Shown: positions 37,110 through 47,342, numbered from the stretch's first letter. The stretch: 64,000 nucleotides of DNA from Pikeienuella piscinae (GCF_011044155.1 NZ_CP049056.1:1364001-1428000), one strand, 5' to 3'. Notes: generated from the sequence alone by a model not told the origin. Program-made: numbers and translations.

Positions 37110-38231
37110 GTGAAAACCTTATGTGTTCTTGGCACGCGCCCGGAGGCCATTAAAATGGCCCCTCTCGTTCGGGCGCTCCGCGCCGACGACAGGTTCGACA
37201 GTCGGCTCTGCGTGACGGGACAACACCGGGAAATGCTGGATCAGGTCCTTGGCCTGTTCGACCTGAAGCCCGACTACGACCTTGAACTGATGACACCTGA
37301 CCAGGACCTGACCGATCTCTCCGCGGCGATCCTGAAGGGTGTCCGCGACGTCCTCGCGACCGACAGGCCGGACATCGTGCTGGTGCATGGCGACACCGCG
37401 ACCACCTTGGCGACATCGCTGGCGAGCTACTATCAGAGAACGCCGATCGGCCATGTCGAGGCGGGACTTCGCACCGGCGATCTCTACGCGCCGTGGCCGG
37501 AGGAGGCGAACCGGAAACTGACCGGCGCGCTGGCCGAGCTTCATTTCGCCCCCACGCCGCGCGCGCGCGACAACCTGCTGGCAGAGGGGGTGGCGGCGAA
37601 ACGCATCACCGTTACCGGCAACACTGTAATCGACGCGCTTCACCTTGTGACGCGGCGCATAGCGGAAGAGCCTGACCTTCGGGCGCGGCTGGAGGCCGAG
37701 TTCACCTTTCTCGCCCCGGGCCGGCGCGTCATCCTGGCGACCGGGCACCGCCGCGAGAGTTTCGGCGAGGGTTTCGACCGGATATGCGAGGCGCTGACGC
37801 GCGTCGCGAAGGCGCATCCCGACGTGGATATCGTCTATCCCGTGCACCTGAACCCGAACGTCCGGAAACCCGTCAGGGCGCGCCTTTCGAACCTGCGGAA
37901 CGTGTATCTGATCGAACCGCTCGGCTATGCCGCCTTCGTCTATCTGATGAATCGCGCGCATCTGATACTCACCGATTCAGGCGGCGTTCAGGAGGAGGGC
38001 CCATCCCTTGGAAAACCGGTCCTGGTGATGCGCGAGACGACGGAGAGGCCCGAAGCGGTGGAGGCGGGGACGGTCCGACTCGTCGGGACGGAAGTCGAGA
38101 AAATCTGCGCCGAGATCGAAATTCTTCTATCTGATAAAGACGCCTACGAAAGGATGAGCCGTGCCGAGAACCCATATGGCGATGGAAAGGCCTGCGCCCG
38201 CATCCTCGAGTTCCTCGCGAGAGCGCTCTGA
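37110..38231 (+). CDS. wecB: UDP-N-acetylglucosamine 2-epimerase (non-hydrolysing)
   Basis: The 373-residue WecB protein shows [12 protein letters not shown] at its start, HGDTATT near residue 93, [19 protein letters not shown] and DSGGVQEE. It converts UDP-GlcNAc to UDP-ManNAc for surface polysaccharides. It begins with GTG preceded by GGAGAG. Its 3' end overlaps the following dehydrogenase gene by 71 bases. Confidence 0.93.
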   Translation: MKTLCVLGTRPEAIKMAPLVRALRADDRFDSRLCVTGQHREMLDQVLGLFDLKPDYDLELMTPDQDLTDLSAAILKGVRDVLATDRPDIVLVHGDTATTLATSLASYYQRTPIGHVEAGLRTGDLYAPWPEEANRKLTGALAELHFAPTPRARDNLLAEGVAAKRITVTGNTVIDALHLVTRRIAEEPDLRARLEAEFTFLAPGRRVILATGHRRESFGEGFDRICEALTRVAKAHPDVDIVYPVHLNPNVRKPVRARLSNLRNVYLIEPLGYAAFVYLMNRAHLILTDSGGVQEEGPSLGKPVLVMRETTERPEAVEAGTVRLVGTEVEKICAEIEILLSDKDAYERMSRAENPYGDGKACARILEFLARAL

Positions 38232-39519
38232 AGGGGACGATCACGGGTTCGACAAGGTCGCCGTCGTCGGCCTGGGTTATATCGGGTTGCCCACGGCGGC
38301 GATCTTCGCCGGAAGAAAGGTCAAGGTCGTCGGAATCGACGTCGACAGGAAGACGGTCGCCACGATCAATCGCGGCGAGATCCACATCAAGGAGCCCGAG
38401 CTCGACATCCTGGTGCGGGCCGTCGTGGCCAATCAGTTCCTGCGCGCGACCGACGCGCCCGAACCGGCCGACGCGTTCCTGATCGCCGTGCCGACGCCCT
38501 TCCGGAACGGCGCCGACGGCGCGGCGCGGGACCCTGATCTCAGTTTCGTTCAGGCGGCCAGCGCATCCATCGCCCCGGTTCTGAAACCCGGCGACATCGT
38601 CGTCCTCGAATCGACATCGCCGGTCGGAACGACGGAGAAGATGGCCGGCTGGCTCGCCGATGCGCGCCCCGATCTCACCTTTCCGCAGGACGCCGGCGAA
38701 GCCTCCGACATCCGGATCGCGCATTGCCCGGAACGGGTCCTGCCGGGCCGGGTGCTGCGGGAATTCGTCCAGAACGACCGGCTGATCGGCGGAATGACGC
38801 CGCGGTGCTCGGCGATGGCGGCGAAGCTCTACGGCCTTGTCGTCGAGGGCGAATGCATCGTCACGACGCCGCGGACGGCCGAACTCGCCAAGCTGACGGA
38901 GAACAGCTTTCGCGACCTGAACATCGCGTTCGCGAACGAGTTGTCGATGATTTGCGACGAACTCGGCGTCGACGTCTGGGAGCTCATCAACCTCGCGAAC
39001 CGTCATCCGCGCGTGAATGTGCTGCAACCGGGCGCCGGCGTCGGCGGCCATTGCATCGCGGTCGATCCGTGGTTCATCGTCAGCAGCGCGCCCGGCTCCT
39101 CGCGTCTCATCCGGACCGCCCGCGAAATCAACGACGCCAAGCCCGGATGGGTGCTGATGAAGATCGAGTCCGCGATCGCCGCAACGGTCGACGCGGGCCT
39201 CAGGGGGCGGGCGTCCGATGTCACGGTCGCGTGCTACGGCCTGTCGTTCAAACCGGATATCGACGATCTGCGAGAAAGCCCCGCGGTGCATATCGCGCGC
39301 GAGCTCTGCGACCGTCATCCGGGCCGCGTTCTCGCGGTCGAGCCGCATATCGACGCGCTCCCGCCCAGCTTGAACCGGGCGCAAAAATGCGATCTGCAGA
39401 CCGCGATCGAAACGGCCGACATACACGTTATCCTCGTCTCCCATTCGGAGTTCCGCGCGCTGGATCGGCGCATGTGGCCCGGCGCGACGATCGACGTCGC
39501 CGGCCCCTTCCGGAGCTGA
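38161..39519 (+). CDS. wecC: UDP-N-acetyl-D-mannosamine dehydrogenase
   Basis: The 452-residue enzyme has the NAD motif [12 protein letters not shown] (after a ~30-residue Ser-rich lead), catalytic-lysine region [16 protein letters not shown], and catalytic Cys298 in [14 protein letters not shown]. It oxidises UDP-ManNAc to UDP-ManNAcA, the direct next step after WecB. The GTG at 38161 is used because GGATGAGCC gives it a ribosome site; ATGs at 38176 or 38182 are alternatives and shorten the overlap. Confidence 0.92.
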   Translation: MPRTHMAMERPAPASSSSSRERSEGDDHGFDKVAVVGLGYIGLPTAAIFAGRKVKVVGIDVDRKTVATINRGEIHIKEPELDILVRAVVANQFLRATDAPEPADAFLIAVPTPFRNGADGAARDPDLSFVQAASASIAPVLKPGDIVVLESTSPVGTTEKMAGWLADARPDLTFPQDAGEASDIRIAHCPERVLPGRVLREFVQNDRLIGGMTPRCSAMAAKLYGLVVEGECIVTTPRTAELAKLTENSFRDLNIAFANELSMICDELGVDVWELINLANRHPRVNVLQPGAGVGGHCIAVDPWFIVSSAPGSSRLIRTAREINDAKPGWVLMKIESAIAATVDAGLRGRASDVTVACYGLSFKPDIDDLRESPAVHIARELCDRHPGRVLAVEPHIDALPPSLNRAQKCDLQTAIETADIHVILVSHSEFRALDRRMWPGATIDVAGPFRS

Positions 39520-39522
39520 CCG

Positions 39523-41277
39523 ATGGCGGCGCCCCCGACGAACAGCACCAGCGACGCCCCGTTCGCGGCCGGCGTCATCGCGCGCATCCGGCGCGTTCTC
39601 GGGGTGCGGCCCCCCTCGCCTCAGATGCTGGTCGACGCCTGGCGAGGCGGCGGCGCCAACGCCGTGCTGAAGGCGATCGACCGGCGCTTCGCCGCGAACG
39701 AGGCGCGGCGCCTGGAGACGGTGACGCAGGCCGCCGCGGCGATCCGCGCCGCCGGCCACCTCGACGCGGACCTGCCGCTCGTCGTGGCGGCGACGAGCGG
39801 CGGCGCGCCGGCCAAGACGAGCCGTCGCCTGTTCCGCGCGGCCGATGACGCCGGAAACGCGCCGCTCGCCCATGCCGCCGCGACTCGGCTGGAAGCGTTG
39901 CTCGCGACCGGGACCACAGCCGAGCCGGAGCCCGCCGGCGACGACGCCGAGGCGCTGAGCAATTTCAAGCGCCGGCTATCCTACCGTCTCGGCATGATCG
40001 AACGCCTGGGCTGCGCGGCGCCGTCGCGGCGCGTCGCGCCCGCTCCCGGCCGCGTCGCCTATCTGCTGCAAAGCAGCCTGCCCTATGTATCGAGCGGTTA
40101 TGCGATCCGCGCGCACGGGCTGGCCGACGCGTTGCAAAAGCGCGGGCTCGACATGCTCTGCGTGACGCGGCCGGGATTCCCGCAGGTCAGAACCGGATTC
40201 GCGCCGGAGACCCCGGTCCCCGAGAGCGAGGAGATCGACGGCGTTCGGTATCGGCGCCTTCCCTTCGCGGGCAAGCCGACCGATCCCGATTATTTTGATC
40301 GCGCCGCCGATGCGACCACCGATCTGCTGGTCGAGACGCGGCCACAACTGGTGATGGCCGCCTCTCCCTACTGGAACGCCCTCCCCGGCCTCATCGCCGC
40401 GCGCCGGATCGGCGCGCCGTTCCATTACGAGGTCAAGGGCTTCTGGGAGATCACCAAAGCCTCCCATTCCCCCGAGTTCGCGGCGAGCAAGCGGTTCGAG
40501 GAGCTCCGCGCCCTCGAAGGCGCGGTCGCGCGCGCCGCGGATCATGTCTTCACGCTGACGCGCTTCATGGCCGGGGAGTTGACGCGCCGGGGCGTCGCGC
40601 CCGAGCGCATTTCGCTACTGCCGAACGCCTGCGATACGGATCGCTTCGCGCCGGCGCCCCCCGACGGCGAACTTCGCGCCGAGCTCGGCCTGCCGCCCGA
40701 CATTCCCGTCATCGGCTTCATCGGATCGTTCGAACCCTATGAAGGGCTGGACGACCTGATCCGCGCGGCGGCGCAGCTCAGGCGGAGCGGGCGCAAATTT
40801 CGCCTGCTGATCGTCGGCGCCGAAAACTCCCAGGGTCCCGATCCCGGCGCGCTCACCGCCGAACTGAAACGGCTTTCGCAGGAAACCGGCCTTGGCGACT
40901 GGATGGTGATGCGCCCGCCCGCGCCGCACGCTCAGGTGCCCGCGCTCTACGCGCTGACCGACGTGGTCTGCATTCCCCGCAAGCCCTTGCCGGTGACCGA
41001 AATGGTCTCTCCGCTGAAACCGCTCGAAGCCATGGCGATGGAGCGGGCGGTCGTCGTCTCCGACGTCGCCGCGCTCACGGAGATCGTCGAAGACGGCGTG
41101 ACGGGCCGCGTCTTCGCCAAGGGCGACAGCGACCGCCTGGCGGACGCGCTCGCCCACCTTGTCGACGACGCGCCGCTCCGCCGCTCGCTCGGCGCGGCGG
41201 CGCGGCGCTGGGTGCTGACGGAGCGGACCTGGGAAGGCGTCGCCGAACGCGCCCGCCGCAAATTCGTGATCCGGTGA
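39523..41277 (+). CDS. Glycosyltransferase family 4 protein with N-terminal extension
   Basis: The 584-residue protein has a ~180-residue Ala/Arg-rich N-terminal region of unknown fold. It is followed by a GT-B transferase: YVSSGYAIRAHGLADAL at the donor-side start, then LPNACDTDRFAPAPP and the C-terminal EX7E region PLEAMAMERAVVVSDVAALTEIV. It lies 3 bases after wecC, so it most likely transfers ManNAcA or another sugar during capsule or exopolysaccharide assembly. The acceptor is unknown. Confidence 0.85.
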   Translation: MAAPPTNSTSDAPFAAGVIARIRRVLGVRPPSPQMLVDAWRGGGANAVLKAIDRRFAANEARRLETVTQAAAAIRAAGHLDADLPLVVAATSGGAPAKTSRRLFRAADDAGNAPLAHAAATRLEALLATGTTAEPEPAGDDAEALSNFKRRLSYRLGMIERLGCAAPSRRVAPAPGRVAYLLQSSLPYVSSGYAIRAHGLADALQKRGLDMLCVTRPGFPQVRTGFAPETPVPESEEIDGVRYRRLPFAGKPTDPDYFDRAADATTDLLVETRPQLVMAASPYWNALPGLIAARRIGAPFHYEVKGFWEITKASHSPEFAASKRFEELRALEGAVARAADHVFTLTRFMAGELTRRGVAPERISLLPNACDTDRFAPAPPDGELRAELGLPPDIPVIGFIGSFEPYEGLDDLIRAAAQLRRSGRKFRLLIVGAENSQGPDPGALTAELKRLSQETGLGDWMVMRPPAPHAQVPALYALTDVVCIPRKPLPVTEMVSPLKPLEAMAMERAVVVSDVAALTEIVEDGVTGRVFAKGDSDRLADALAHLVDDAPLRRSLGAAARRWVLTERTWEGVAERARRKFVIR

Positions 41278-41326
41278 CGAGACGCGAAGCCAGAACGGGC
41301 CAGCGGTCCGCCGCGCCGGGCGAAGG

Positions 41327-42454
41327 TCAGAAAACCTTGTCGAGCGCGCTATCCAGCCGCGCCACCGCGCCGTCGACGTCGCGCAGCTTGTCGAGCCCGA
41401 AGAGCCCGACCCTGAAACTGGCGTAGTCCGGCCCCTCATCGACCATCAGCGGCACCCCGGCGGCGACCTGATATCCGTGTTTCGCGAATTTCGCGCCCGA
41501 CTTCACGTCGGGATCGCTGGTGAAGGCGACGACGACGCCCGGCGCCTCGAACCCTTCCGCCGCGACCGATTTCAGGCCATGCGCCGCGAAACTCGCGCGC
41601 ACCCGCCGCCCGAGCTCCTGCTGGGCGGTTTTCAGCTTGTCGAAGCCTTCGGCCTCCGCCTCCTTCATCGCGTCGCGGAAGCGACGGAGCGCGTCGGTCG
41701 GCATCGTCGCGTGATAGGCGTGACCGCCGGTCTCATAAACCTCCATGATCTTCGTCCAGATCGTGAGGTCCAGCGCGAAGGAGGAGGAGCTGCGCCCCTT
41801 CATCTCTTCCCTCGCCCGCGTCGACATCATCACCAGGCCGGCGGAGGGCGACGACGACCAGCCCTTCTGCGGAGCCGAGATCAGCACGTCGACGCCGAGC
41901 GCCTTCATGTCGACCCAGATGCAGCCGGAGGCGACGCAGTCGAGCACGAAAAGCCCGCCAACCTCGCGCGTCGCCGTCGCGATGGAGGCGACGTAATCGT
42001 CCGGAAGGATCATGCCCGAGGCGGTCTCGACATGCGGCGCGAAGACTGCGGCGGGCCGCGTCTCGCGGATCTTCGCGACCACCTCGTCGACCGGCGTCGG
42101 CGCGAAGGGCGCGTCCGGCGCGTTGCCGACGCGGCGCGCCTTCATCACCTCATGGCCGGCGACGACGCCGCCCGCCTCGAATATCTGCGTCCAGCGATAG
42201 GAGAACAGGCCATTGCGCACCACCAGCGCCTCTTCGCCCTCGACGAACATCCGCGCCACCGACTCCATCGCATAGGTGCCGCCGCCGGGCACGATGGCGA
42301 CATGATCGGCGGCGTAGACCGATTTCAGCGTCGAGGAGATGTCGCGCATCACGGTCTGGAACGCCGCGCTCATGTGATTGAGCGACCGGTCGGTGAAAAC
42401 AACGGAGTATTCCAGCAATCCGTCAGGGTCGATATCGGAAAGAAGGGCGGTCAT
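41327..42454 (-). CDS. Class V PLP-dependent aminotransferase (alanine-glyoxylate type)
   Basis: The 375-residue protein has the fold type I PLP core: VPGGGTYAMES near residue 56, FVLDCVAS for the cofactor Asp, and the Schiff-base Lys in SAPQKGWSSSP. The lineage resembles alanine/serine-glyoxylate aminotransferases. It stands alone, facing left, with GAGGAG before its ATG, so its pathway is not given by context. Confidence 0.85.
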   Translation of the reverse strand: MTALLSDIDPDGLLEYSVVFTDRSLNHMSAAFQTVMRDISSTLKSVYAADHVAIVPGGGTYAMESVARMFVEGEEALVVRNGLFSYRWTQIFEAGGVVAGHEVMKARRVGNAPDAPFAPTPVDEVVAKIRETRPAAVFAPHVETASGMILPDDYVASIATATREVGGLFVLDCVASGCIWVDMKALGVDVLISAPQKGWSSSPSAGLVMMSTRAREEMKGRSSSSFALDLTIWTKIMEVYETGGHAYHATMPTDALRRFRDAMKEAEAEGFDKLKTAQQELGRRVRASFAAHGLKSVAAEGFEAPGVVVAFTSDPDVKSGAKFAKHGYQVAAGVPLMVDEGPDYASFRVGLFGLDKLRDVDGAVARLDSALDKVF

Positions 42455-42763
42455 CGGTCACTCCTCGCAGTTATGCCGTATCCGACAGGGTTTAGGCCGG
42501 AACCCGCGCCGGGGCGAGCGGAAACCTTCGCCCCCGGCGTGTGACGCGTGTTTCCCCCCGCCCGGCCCAACTCCCGCCGCCACACTCGGCGCGTGATATT
42601 TGCGACGAATTCTGTTAAGAATTCCGGTCTGCGCGGACAGGAACCGCGCGGGTCGGAACCGAAGGCGACTGCGACAAAGAAGAGAAACTGCGGGAGACCG
42701 AATTCACAGACGACACCGAAATACCTGGATCACGCGTCACCCCGCCATCAGGAAGGTTTCATC
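42455..42763. other. 309-base divergent gap with a palindrome
   Basis: The gap separates the aminotransferase (left) and the VPLPA-tailed protein (right). It contains a perfect inverted repeat GAATTCT-GTTA-AGAATTC at 42607-42624, a candidate operator, in a locally AT-richer stretch. No gene is supported in it. Confidence 0.5.
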
Positions 42764-43405
42764 ATGTCAGTCAAGTTTGTCTCTGCAATCATTGGATGCG
42801 CGTTACTGACTTCCCCCGCCCATGCGGCGACGGTCACATTTTCCGATCTGGCGCCTCTGGCTGATGTCGAAATCGGCGGCGTTCTCTCAGTAAGCAAGTT
42901 CGATCCCGCCCTTGGAACGCTCACCGCCGTATCATGGGAGATCAACGGTGCGATCGCGTCCATCCTCGGGGTCGTAAACGATTCGACCGGATCGATCACC
43001 GGCTCGGCCTTCACCAATGTCGATTTCAACGTGGACGCCGCGGAACTCTCCCTCGGAGCATCGCCGGATTTCACGGTAAGCGCCAGCACCGGCGACGTCG
43101 CGCTTGGCGTCGGAGCAGCGGCGCTGTTTCCGGTCAGCGGGTCGTTCATGCTGACCGGGTCCGAGACGCCGGGCGCCGCGTTTCTCGCTCCGGGGATGAT
43201 CGATCTTTCCTTCGCCACCCTGACATCCTTCGGCGCCACGGGTTTCGGCGGCGACATCACCATTTCGCAAGCGACCGACGCCGGGATTTCGTTCTCCATC
43301 ACCTATGATTACGCGGTCGTCCCGCTGCCGGCCTCGCTGGCGCTCCTGGGCGGCGCGCTCGGGCTTCTCGGTCTTCTCGGGCGTCGACGGCGCATCGCGG
43401 GCTGA
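42764..43405 (+). CDS. VPLPA-CTERM sorting-tail surface protein
   Basis: The 213-residue secreted protein has a signal peptide ending at SPAHAAT. Its Ser/Thr/Gly-rich beta body resembles 'choice-of-anchor E' domains (FDPALGTLTAVSWEINGA). The tripartite tail is VPLPA, a hydrophobic helix and RRRR. This tail is the substrate signal for exosortase-type enzymes, which anchor or modify proteins during exopolysaccharide export in Rhodobacterales. No exosortase is in the window. The start at 42764 has GGAAGG upstream. Confidence 0.8.
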   Translation: MSVKFVSAIIGCALLTSPAHAATVTFSDLAPLADVEIGGVLSVSKFDPALGTLTAVSWEINGAIASILGVVNDSTGSITGSAFTNVDFNVDAAELSLGASPDFTVSASTGDVALGVGAAALFPVSGSFMLTGSETPGAAFLAPGMIDLSFATLTSFGATGFGGDITISQATDAGISFSITYDYAVVPLPASLALLGGALGLLGLLGRRRRIAG

Positions 43406-43527
43406 AACCGGCGCCGGCAGCGCCGCTCGCCGAAACCCGCGCCCGGCGCGGCGCGCGCGTCCGCTTGGGCGGGCGGCGCGCGTTCATTTCGCCTTCACAA
43501 CGCGCCGCGCGCGTCTATCCTTCGCGC

Positions 43528-44217
43528 ATGAAACCCGCCGCCGAATCCGATCTCTACGCGCCCGTGAAAGCCTTCCTCGAAGCACAGGGCTATGAGGTGA
43601 AGGCGGAGATCGGCCCCTGCGACGTCCTTGCGGTTCGCGGCGAGGAGGAGCCGGTCGTGGTGGAGCTGAAACTCTCCTTCTCGCTCGCGCTGGTGATGCA
43701 GGGGGTCGCGCGCCAGGCGCTATTCGACCAGGTCTATCTCGCGGTGCCCGCCTCCGGCGCGCGGGGCTGGCGGCTTCGCTACAAGGATATCACGCGGCTC
43801 TGCCGCCGGCTCGGACTCGGTCTGCTCGCGGTGCGCTTTGACCGCGGCGCGCCCACGGTCGAGGCGCATCTCGACCCGGGCCCCTACGCGCCGCGCCGCA
43901 ACGCCGCGCGACGCGGCCGGCTTCTGCGCGAATTCCAGCGCCGCGCGGGCGATCCGAACCGCGGCGGCGCGAGCGGCGAAAAGCGCGTCACCGCCTACCG
44001 GCAGGACGCGCTTCGCCTCGCCGCGCATCTCGCGGCGGCCGGCCCGACGAAAGCCGCGGTCGCCGCACGCGAGACCGGCGTCGCCCGCGCCGGCGCGATC
44101 TTCCGCGCCGATCATTACGGCTGGTTCCAGCGCGTGGCGCGCGGCGTCTACGCGCTCACCCCGGACGGCGAAACGGGCGTGCGGGCCTTCCCCCCGCCGC
44201 CCGCCGCGCCTAAATGA
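43528..44217 (+). CDS. DUF2161 family protein (PD-(D/E)XK phosphodiesterase-like)
   Basis: The 229-residue protein has an N-terminal nuclease-like core: ESDLYAPVKAFLEAQGYEVKAEIG, then CDVLAVRG with an Asp and VVELKLSFS giving the E-x-K signature, as in DUF2161. The C-terminal third looks like a winged helix (TKAAVAARETGVARAG). It starts at ATG 43528; upstream codons are not supported. Its stop overlaps the P450 start by 4 bases. It may act on nucleic acid, but no activity is established for the family. Confidence 0.75.
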   Translation: MKPAAESDLYAPVKAFLEAQGYEVKAEIGPCDVLAVRGEEEPVVVELKLSFSLALVMQGVARQALFDQVYLAVPASGARGWRLRYKDITRLCRRLGLGLLAVRFDRGAPTVEAHLDPGPYAPRRNAARRGRLLREFQRRAGDPNRGGASGEKRVTAYRQDALRLAAHLAAAGPTKAAVAARETGVARAGAIFRADHYGWFQRVARGVYALTPDGETGVRAFPPPPAAPK

Positions 44218-45596
44218 AGCTGATGGACGGCCCGGCCCCCGCACCCCCCCGGATCGAGCCGCCGAGAGTGGCGGTCGCCACCCGTCCGCTCACCATCATG
44301 GAGACGGTGAGAAAAGCCCGGCGCAACGTGCTCGAAATCGTGCCCGCCCTCGCCTATCGCCAGCCGATGCTGAGCGGCGTCACGGTGAAGCGCTGGCATA
44401 TGGTCATGGACCCCGGCGCGCTGGAACGGGTCCTGAAGGACCGGGTCGAGAGCTACCCGAAATCGCCGGTCACGAAGCGGCTCCTGAAACCCGCCATCGG
44501 CGACAGTCTCTTCAACGCCGAGGGCGCGCACTGGCGCTGGCAGCGCCGCGCCGCCGCGCCGGTCTTCGCGCATCGCCACCTCGTCGCCCTCGCCCCGGTG
44601 ATGACCGCCGCCGCCGCGCGCTCGGCCCGAAGAATCGGCGATGAGATGAGCGCGCGCGGCCGCATCGACGCCTATGAGCAGATGATCGCCGCCACCTTCG
44701 ACGTGATCTGCGACGTCGCCCTTTCCGGCCGCGAGACGCTGGATCGCGACGCCGTCTCCACCGCGATCTCCAGCTATATGGAGACGGTGGGCCGCGTATC
44801 GCTGCTCGACGTGCTGTCCGTGCCGACATGGGTGCCGAGGCCGGCGACGGTCTTCCGGCGAAAATCCTCCGACCTCCGCCCACTGATGGACCGGGTCATC
44901 GCCGCGCGCGCCGATGCGCCGCCGCGCGAGGACCTGATGGATCTCATGCGCTTCGCCGAGGATCCGGAGAGCGGGCGGAAGATGACCCCGGCGGAATTGC
45001 GCGACAACATGCTCGCCTTCATCGTCGCCGGGCATGAGACGACGGCGCTTGCGCTTTCCTGGGCGCTCTATCTGCTCGCAATCGACCCGGCGGCGCAGGA
45101 GCGCGCGCGGACGGAGGCGCGCGCGGCGCTCGGCGACGGCCCGGCGGAAGCCGCGCATCTTCCCGCGCTCACCTATGTCGGACAGGTGCTGGAGGAGGCG
45201 ATGCGCCTCTATCCCCCCGCCGCCTTTCTCGCGCGGATCGCGCTGGATGACGACCGGCTCTGCGGCCGGCCGATCGCGGCGGGCGACATCCTGATGCTGC
45301 CGATCTACGCGCTCCATCGCCATCACATGCTCTGGGACGATCCCGACGCGTTCGATCCCGACCGTTTCGCGCCGGAGGCCGCGAAATCCCGCCACCGCTA
45401 TCAGTATCTCCCCTTCGGCGCCGGGCCGCGAATCTGCATCGGCATGGGTTTCGCGCTGATGGAGGCGAAGCTGATCCTTGCGACGCTGCTGGCGAAATGG
45501 CGCTTCGCGCCCGATGGTCCGGCGCCCGAACCGGCGATGAACCTCACGCTCCGTCCGCGCGGCGGGGTCGGCCTTCGCGCGGCGGCGGGCGTCTGA
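44214..45596 (+). CDS. Cytochrome P450
   Basis: The 460-residue soluble P450 has the I-helix oxygen motif AGHETTAL, K-helix EAMRLYPP (ExxR) and heme-ligand Cys408 in FGAGPRICIGMGFA. Length and the AGHETT motif fit bacterial P450s related to fatty-acid or terpenoid hydroxylases. No dedicated ferredoxin or reductase is adjacent, so shared redox partners are expected. Translational overlap with DUF2161 suggests co-expression. Confidence 0.92.
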   Translation: MKLMDGPAPAPPRIEPPRVAVATRPLTIMETVRKARRNVLEIVPALAYRQPMLSGVTVKRWHMVMDPGALERVLKDRVESYPKSPVTKRLLKPAIGDSLFNAEGAHWRWQRRAAAPVFAHRHLVALAPVMTAAAARSARRIGDEMSARGRIDAYEQMIAATFDVICDVALSGRETLDRDAVSTAISSYMETVGRVSLLDVLSVPTWVPRPATVFRRKSSDLRPLMDRVIAARADAPPREDLMDLMRFAEDPESGRKMTPAELRDNMLAFIVAGHETTALALSWALYLLAIDPAAQERARTEARAALGDGPAEAAHLPALTYVGQVLEEAMRLYPPAAFLARIALDDDRLCGRPIAAGDILMLPIYALHRHHMLWDDPDAFDPDRFAPEAAKSRHRYQYLPFGAGPRICIGMGFALMEAKLILATLLAKWRFAPDGPAPEPAMNLTLRPRGGVGLRAAAGV

Positions 45597-46094
45597 GCGC
45601 CTCTCTGCCCGGGCCGGAAGGCGCGCGGCCCCGACATGCGGCCCGCCGTTCACCTTTGATAACGCCGGCGCACATCGCCGCGATCGCGTCCTCGTCCGTC
45701 GAAGCCCCGCGCACGCCGATAGGGGCCTGAATCCGGCCCCGCACGGCGCGCGAAGCGAAGGCCGCTGGAGTGCGCCGCGGCCTTCGCCCCTTTTCCCGGC
45801 GGTCCATGCGCGCCCGCGGCTCAAACGGGGCTCACGCCATTCCGGGACGCCCCGCTCCTTCTTCCGGCCAGAATCGGGCTGGAGGCGCGGGCCGGACAGG
45901 CGACGCTCCCGCGCCGGCGCCCCTCAGCTCATCCCCATCCGCCTGGGCGCGGGCGCCTGTCCGATACGGCATCATCCCCGCATCCTTCCCCCTTGTCAGT
46001 GCATCTGCGCACGCGGTCTGGTGCGGCGGGGCCGATTGTGCATTGTGGCACGCGGCGCGCCGTCGCCCCTCGAAGACCACGGAAACAGAGCATC
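45597..46094. other. 498-base gap without a gene
   Basis: It holds the terminator-like hairpin at 45756-45794 and probably the promoter of the following MFS gene. Frames on the minus strand covering it have no ribosome site or domain. Confidence 0.5.
45756..45794 (+). terminator. Terminator-like hairpin after the P450 gene
   Basis: CGAAGGCCG (45756-45764) pairs with CGGCCTTCG (45778-45786), a 9-base stem with a 13-base loop. It is followed by CCCCTTTT. It is a reasonable end for the DUF2161-P450 transcript. Confidence 0.5.
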
Positions 46095-47342
46095 ATGACC
46101 CTCGCCACAGAAACCCAAGCCCATACCGAGATATTGCACGATGACCGGCGCGCCCGCCGCAATGTCGTGATTCTCGCGGCGGCGAGCGCGTTTCTGGGCG
46201 CACAGATGCCGGTGCATTTCGTCCTCGGCGGGCTTTCCGGGCAGTTGCTGGCGACGGACAAGAGCTTCGCCACCCTGCCGATCTCGGCGACGGTGTTCTG
46301 CTCGATGCTCGCGGCGCCGCTGATCGCGCTCCTCATGGGCCGCTTCGGCCGGCGCGCGGGCTTCATGGTTGGCGTCGCCGGCGGCGCGACGGGCGCGACG
46401 CTCAACGCGCTGGCGCTGATCCAGGGCTCCTTCGCGCTGTTCCTCATCGGCTCGGCGCTCTTCGGGCTCTACATGGCGGCGCAGGGGCAATACCGTTTCG
46501 CCGCCGCCGACACCGCCTCGCCGGCCTATCGGCCCAAGGCGATCTCGCTGGTGATGGCGGGGGGGTTGGCTTCCGCCGTGCTCGGCCCCCAGGTGATCGT
46601 GCCGCTGACGCGTGACCTGCTCGCGCCGATTCCCTTCGCCGGCGCCTACGCCACGGTGGTGGCGCTGAATCTCGTCGCCTGGCCGATCATCATCCTCATC
46701 GACATTCCGCGCCCGCGCCGGCGTGCGAAGAGCGAAGGCTCGGGCCGGCCGCTCCGCGAGATTCTCGCCGTGCCGCGGGTGCGCGCCGCGATCATCTGCG
46801 CGATGGTCTCCTACGCGCTGATGAACCTGGTGATGACCGCGGCGCCGCTCGCGGTGGTCGGCTGCGGGTTCTCCCCCGACATGGCCGGAACCGTGGTCAT
46901 GGCGCATGTGCTGGCGATGTTCGCCCCCTCCTTCTTCACCGGCCATCTGATCGCCCGGTTCGGGGCGGAACGGATCGTCGCGACCGGGCTCGCGCTCCTT
47001 GGCGTCACCGCGCTGGTGTCGTTTTCGGGAACGACCGGAGGGCATTTCATCATCGCGCTCGTCCTGCTCGGCCTCGGCTGGAATTTCGGGTTCATCGGCG
47101 CGACCGACATGCTGACCTCGAGCCACGAACCCGAGGAGCGCGCGAAGCTGCAGGGCCTGAACGATTTCCTGGTCTTCGGCCTCGTTACCGTCGCCTCGCT
47201 CAGTTCGGGCGCGCTGCTGAACGGCTTCGGGAATGTCGTCACCGGCTGGAACGCAGTGAACGCGGCGGTCGCGCCGTTCCTCACCCTCGCCGCCGGGGCG
47301 CTGATCTGGCTCGCCTGGCGGCGGCGCAGCGCCACGCGCTGA
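46095..47342 (+). CDS. MFS transporter
   Basis: The 415-residue protein has 12 membrane helices of the major facilitator type, with a cytoplasmic basic loop after helix 2 (LMGRFGRRAGFMVG). The start at 46095 is chosen over earlier codons in the open frame because translation then begins shortly before the first helix. It is a single gene; the substrate is not predictable. Confidence 0.85.
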   Translation: MTLATETQAHTEILHDDRRARRNVVILAAASAFLGAQMPVHFVLGGLSGQLLATDKSFATLPISATVFCSMLAAPLIALLMGRFGRRAGFMVGVAGGATGATLNALALIQGSFALFLIGSALFGLYMAAQGQYRFAAADTASPAYRPKAISLVMAGGLASAVLGPQVIVPLTRDLLAPIPFAGAYATVVALNLVAWPIIILIDIPRPRRRAKSEGSGRPLREILAVPRVRAAIICAMVSYALMNLVMTAAPLAVVGCGFSPDMAGTVVMAHVLAMFAPSFFTGHLIARFGAERIVATGLALLGVTALVSFSGTTGGHFIIALVLLGLGWNFGFIGATDMLTSSHEPEERAKLQGLNDFLVFGLVTVASLSSGALLNGFGNVVTGWNAVNAAVAPFLTLAAGALIWLAWRRRSATR

